DNA from: Desulfuromusa sp.
Lineage (GTDB): Bacteria; Desulfobacterota; Desulfuromonadia; Desulfuromonadales; Geopsychrobacteraceae
Reading direction: 5' to 3'
DNA length: 7,422 nucleotides
Assembly (NCBI GenBank): GCA_021157505.1
Contig: JAGGWI010000225.1
Location: forward strand, 1 to 7,422
In this document: positions 5,544 to 7,422 of the stretch, piece after piece
Numbering within the stretch: the stretch's first letter is position 1
How the letters are laid out: the number at the start of each line of letters is the position of its first letter
Notes under the pieces: model-generated
Told to the model about the DNA's origin: nothing
Seen by the model: the letters and a program-made list of their open reading frames with translations, nothing else
Databases searched by the model: none
Program-made: the position numbers and the translations under genes

Positions 5544-6994
5544 GTCTGGGAGCATTTGTCGGGGTCACTGTTTACATCCTCCATATTCTGGTTCAGATCG
5601 CAATTATTGTGCGGGTGCTGTTGCGACCGTATCGCGAACCGGCTTCGCGCATTGCCTGGATCGTGGTCATCATTACTATCCCATTGCTGGGTATTCTTGC
5701 TTACCTCCTCTTCGGTGAAACCAGCATTGGCCGCCACCGTATAGAGAAACTGCGTGACGTGTTGCAGCGGCTGTCCCGGGTTAATGACTCTGATGGGGAT
5801 GATATCCTGAGTTCATCAGCTGCCGTGCCACAACGCTATGCCCATCTGTTCCAGGTGGGGAAAACGATCAACGGGTTTGGCCCCGTTGGTGGCAATCGGG
5901 CAACCTTGATGGCGGATTCAAACACATCGATTGATGCCATCGTCACCGATATTGATGCTGCAACGGAGCATGTCCACCTTCTCTTCTATATCTGGCTGCC
6001 GGATAACAACGGTTGTAAGGTGGTGGAAGCCCTGAAGCGGGCTGCCTCTCGTGGTGTTTCCTGTCGGGCTATGGCGGATGGGTTGGGTTCACGCACCATG
6101 ATTGATTCTCCCCATTGGCGGTCGATGCGGGAAGCCGGCGTTCATTTGGGGAAAGCTCTACCGATCGGCAACCCGTTGTTGCGCCCGCTGCATGGTCGTA
6201 TCGACCTGCGCAATCACCGTAAAATCGTTATTATCGACAACCAGATCACTTATTGCGGCAGCCAGAACTGTGCTGATCCCGAGTTTCGCATCAAAGCCAA
6301 ATATGCTCCCTGGGTGGATATATTGATCCGTTTTGAGGGGCCGATCGTCTCCCAGAATCAATACCTGTTTGCCAGTGACTGGGAAGCGGAGACCGGTGAA
6401 CATCTCGGTGATTTATTCAATCTGTCGCTGCCATCGACCGCAGCCGGATTCCCGGCACAGGTGATCGGGACCGGACCGACAGCTCGGAATTCTGCCATGT
6501 CCGAGGTGTTTGAGACGCTGATGTTTGCCGCGCGCCGCGAGTTGGTGATCACAACGCCATACTATGTTCCCAATGAATCTATGCAGATGGCTCTCTGTGC
6601 CTGTGCGCGCCGTGGCGTTGAGACAACTATCGTCTTTCCGGCGCGAAATGATTCATGGATTGTTGCTGCCGCAAGTCAAAGTTATTATGCAGATCTTCTT
6701 GCAGCAGGAGTCCACATCTACGAATATGAGGGGGGGCTGTTGCATAGTAAATCTTTGACCCTGGATGGGGAAGTGACTCTGATCGGCTCAGCGAATATGG
6801 ATCGACGCAGTTTTGAACTCAACTACGAGAATAATATTTTATTTTACGATCAGGCGCTGACGGTTGATATGCGGCAACGCCAACAGAACTATATCAATAG
6901 CTCTCATCCGGTTACTGCTGAAATGGTGGATGGCTGGGTCTGGTATCATCGTCTCTGGAATAATACCATTGCGATGTTCGGGCCGGTTCTGTAA
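5540..6994 (+). CDS. cls: Cardiolipin synthase (ClsA-type, phospholipase D superfamily)
   Basis: 484 residues, GTG start supported by GGAGGGAG and by the overlap with the channel stop. It is an inner-membrane enzyme that joins two phosphatidylglycerol molecules to give cardiolipin and glycerol. Two N-terminal membrane segments (about 5-28 and 37-58) form the usual PLDc_N anchor ending in LLFGE. Two HKD motifs are intact: H226-K228-D233 followed by GSQN (240-243), and H402-K404-D409 followed by GSAN (416-419). Length matches ClsA and not the shorter ClsB (about 410), and both anchors are present. It probably shares a transcript with the mechanosensitive channel, which fits membrane adaptation to osmotic stress. 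A related PLD-family phosphatidyltransferase remains possible, but ClsA is the best reading. Confidence 0.93.
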   Translation: MSLGAFVGVTVYILHILVQIAIIVRVLLRPYREPASRIAWIVVIITIPLLGILAYLLFGETSIGRHRIEKLRDVLQRLSRVNDSDGDDILSSSAAVPQRYAHLFQVGKTINGFGPVGGNRATLMADSNTSIDAIVTDIDAATEHVHLLFYIWLPDNNGCKVVEALKRAASRGVSCRAMADGLGSRTMIDSPHWRSMREAGVHLGKALPIGNPLLRPLHGRIDLRNHRKIVIIDNQITYCGSQNCADPEFRIKAKYAPWVDILIRFEGPIVSQNQYLFASDWEAETGEHLGDLFNLSLPSTAAGFPAQVIGTGPTARNSAMSEVFETLMFAARRELVITTPYYVPNESMQMALCACARRGVETTIVFPARNDSWIVAAASQSYYADLLAAGVHIYEYEGGLLHSKSLTLDGEVTLIGSANMDRRSFELNYENNILFYDQALTVDMRQRQQNYINSSHPVTAEMVDGWVWYHRLWNNTIAMFGPVL

Positions 6995-7012
6995 TTTATA
7001 GAAATTCAATCA

Positions 7013-7038
7013 GTTCCCCCAAACCGAGGGGGAGCTTT
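7013..7038 (+). terminator. Weak terminator-like hairpin after cardiolipin synthase
   Basis: GTTCCCCC (7013-7020) pairs with GGGGGAGC (7028-7035), eight pairs with one G-T wobble, around AAACCGA. Only TTT follows, so termination may be partial and some readthrough into the next gene is likely. The rest of the 117-base gap holds a 6-bp inverted repeat (GACAGT 7046-7051 / ACTGTC 7078-7083) and no clear promoter. Confidence 0.5.
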
Positions 7039-7094
7039 CAATGTAGACAGTTGCGGCAGAATTTAAGAAATTTGTGGACTGTCAAGCTGTATCC

Positions 7095-7101
7095 AAAGGA
7101 G
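7095..7101 (+). promoter_or_regulatory. Ribosome binding site of the AI-2E-family gene
   Basis: AAAGGAG lies 10 bases before ATG 7112 and decides that start. Confidence 0.75.
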
Positions 7102-7111
7102 TAATCATAAT

Positions 7112-7422
7112 ATGCAAGTAGATGATTCGACGTTCCGAAAAATATTGTCCAAAGACCTCCCTGATGCGATCATCCGCATCGGTCTGGTGATCTTTCTGGT
7201 CATCATGTGTGTCCGGGTGTTTGCCCCCTTTACCAATCTGATGCTGTGGGGGGTCATCCTGGCGATCGCACTCTATCCATTGCATCAACATCTGGCAGGC
7301 TGGCTTGGGGGGCGACAGGGCAGCGCTGCAGTGCTGTTGGTGCTGTCAAGTTTGCTGCTGCTGGGGGTTCCCACGGTTATCCTTGGTGGTTCTTTTGCGG
7401 AACGTATTCATGTTGTTTATAC
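7112..7422 (+). CDS. AI-2E family transporter (PerM/YdiK-type membrane protein), 3' partial
   Basis: The frame from ATG 7112 stays open to the window end, giving 103 residues. After a short charged N-terminus there are three hydrophobic segments, about 19-38, 41-58 and 71-92. The first pair encloses FAPFTNLMLWGVILAIALYP, the hallmark N-terminal pattern of the AI-2E/UPF0118 family: a conserved proline, then a helix ending in a YP turn before a short loop. Full-length members have about 350 residues and eight membrane segments. Family roles include autoinducer-2 export (TqsA) and, in some bacteria, Na+/H+ antiport, so the name does not prove a signalling function. It may be read partly from the channel-cls transcript through the weak hairpin upstream. 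The family call rests on the first third only. Confidence 0.8.
   Translation, partial: MQVDDSTFRKILSKDLPDAIIRIGLVIFLVIMCVRVFAPFTNLMLWGVILAIALYPLHQHLAGWLGGRQGSAAVLLVLSSLLLLGVPTVILGGSFAERIHVVY

Noticed and set aside
6158..6403. An 81-codon reverse-strand frame inside cls
   Set aside because: It is a shadow of the cls reading frame, lies over the HKD region, and has no independent support.

Overview
The window looks like ordinary chromosome from a Gram-negative bacterium with an outer membrane. The evidence is an exported VWA-OmpA peptidoglycan-binding protein, a large MscS-family channel with a long periplasmic N-terminus, and a ClsA-type cardiolipin synthase. The base composition is moderate. 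Gene content and the style of the GGGACTGTCCCC-type intergenic repeats remind me of the Desulfuromonas/Geobacter side of the former Deltaproteobacteria, but this is an impression, not a demonstrated placement. All five genes lie on the + strand.

Layout. Bases 1-1224 hold the C-terminal part of a class III FAD/NAD(P)H disulfide-type oxidoreductase whose start lies upstream, closed by a good intrinsic terminator (1260-1291). A 388-base gap (1225-1612) follows. It holds that terminator, a 28-bp dyad (1442-1469), a TATAAT box (1513-1518) and a probable structured leader (1523-1587), then a strong ribosome binding site. Bases 1613-2761 encode an exported protein with a VWA domain fused to an OmpA-like peptidoglycan-binding domain. 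The next gap (2762-3071) is the most unusual part of the window: three hairpin-forming repeats sharing a GGGACA/TGTCCC core (2771-2946), resembling a REP/BIME cluster, then a 15-bp perfect stem-loop (2996-3026). A large MscK-like mechanosensitive channel (start probably TTG at 3072, end 5543) overlaps by four bases with a cardiolipin synthase (5540-6994). After a 117-base gap with a modest hairpin, an AI-2E/PerM-family membrane protein begins at 7112 and runs off the end.

How the genes fit together. The channel and the cardiolipin synthase are almost certainly cotranscribed and probably translationally coupled. The pairing makes sense as envelope or osmotic-stress functions: a tension-gated channel beside an enzyme that changes membrane lipid composition. 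The VWA-OmpA protein upstream and the AI-2E-family protein downstream are also envelope proteins, but terminator-like hairpins separate them from the pair. The oxidoreductase appears unrelated. I see no phage, integrase, CRISPR, tRNA or rRNA, and no clearly new multi-gene system. The repeat cluster and the structured leader are the items most worth following up.
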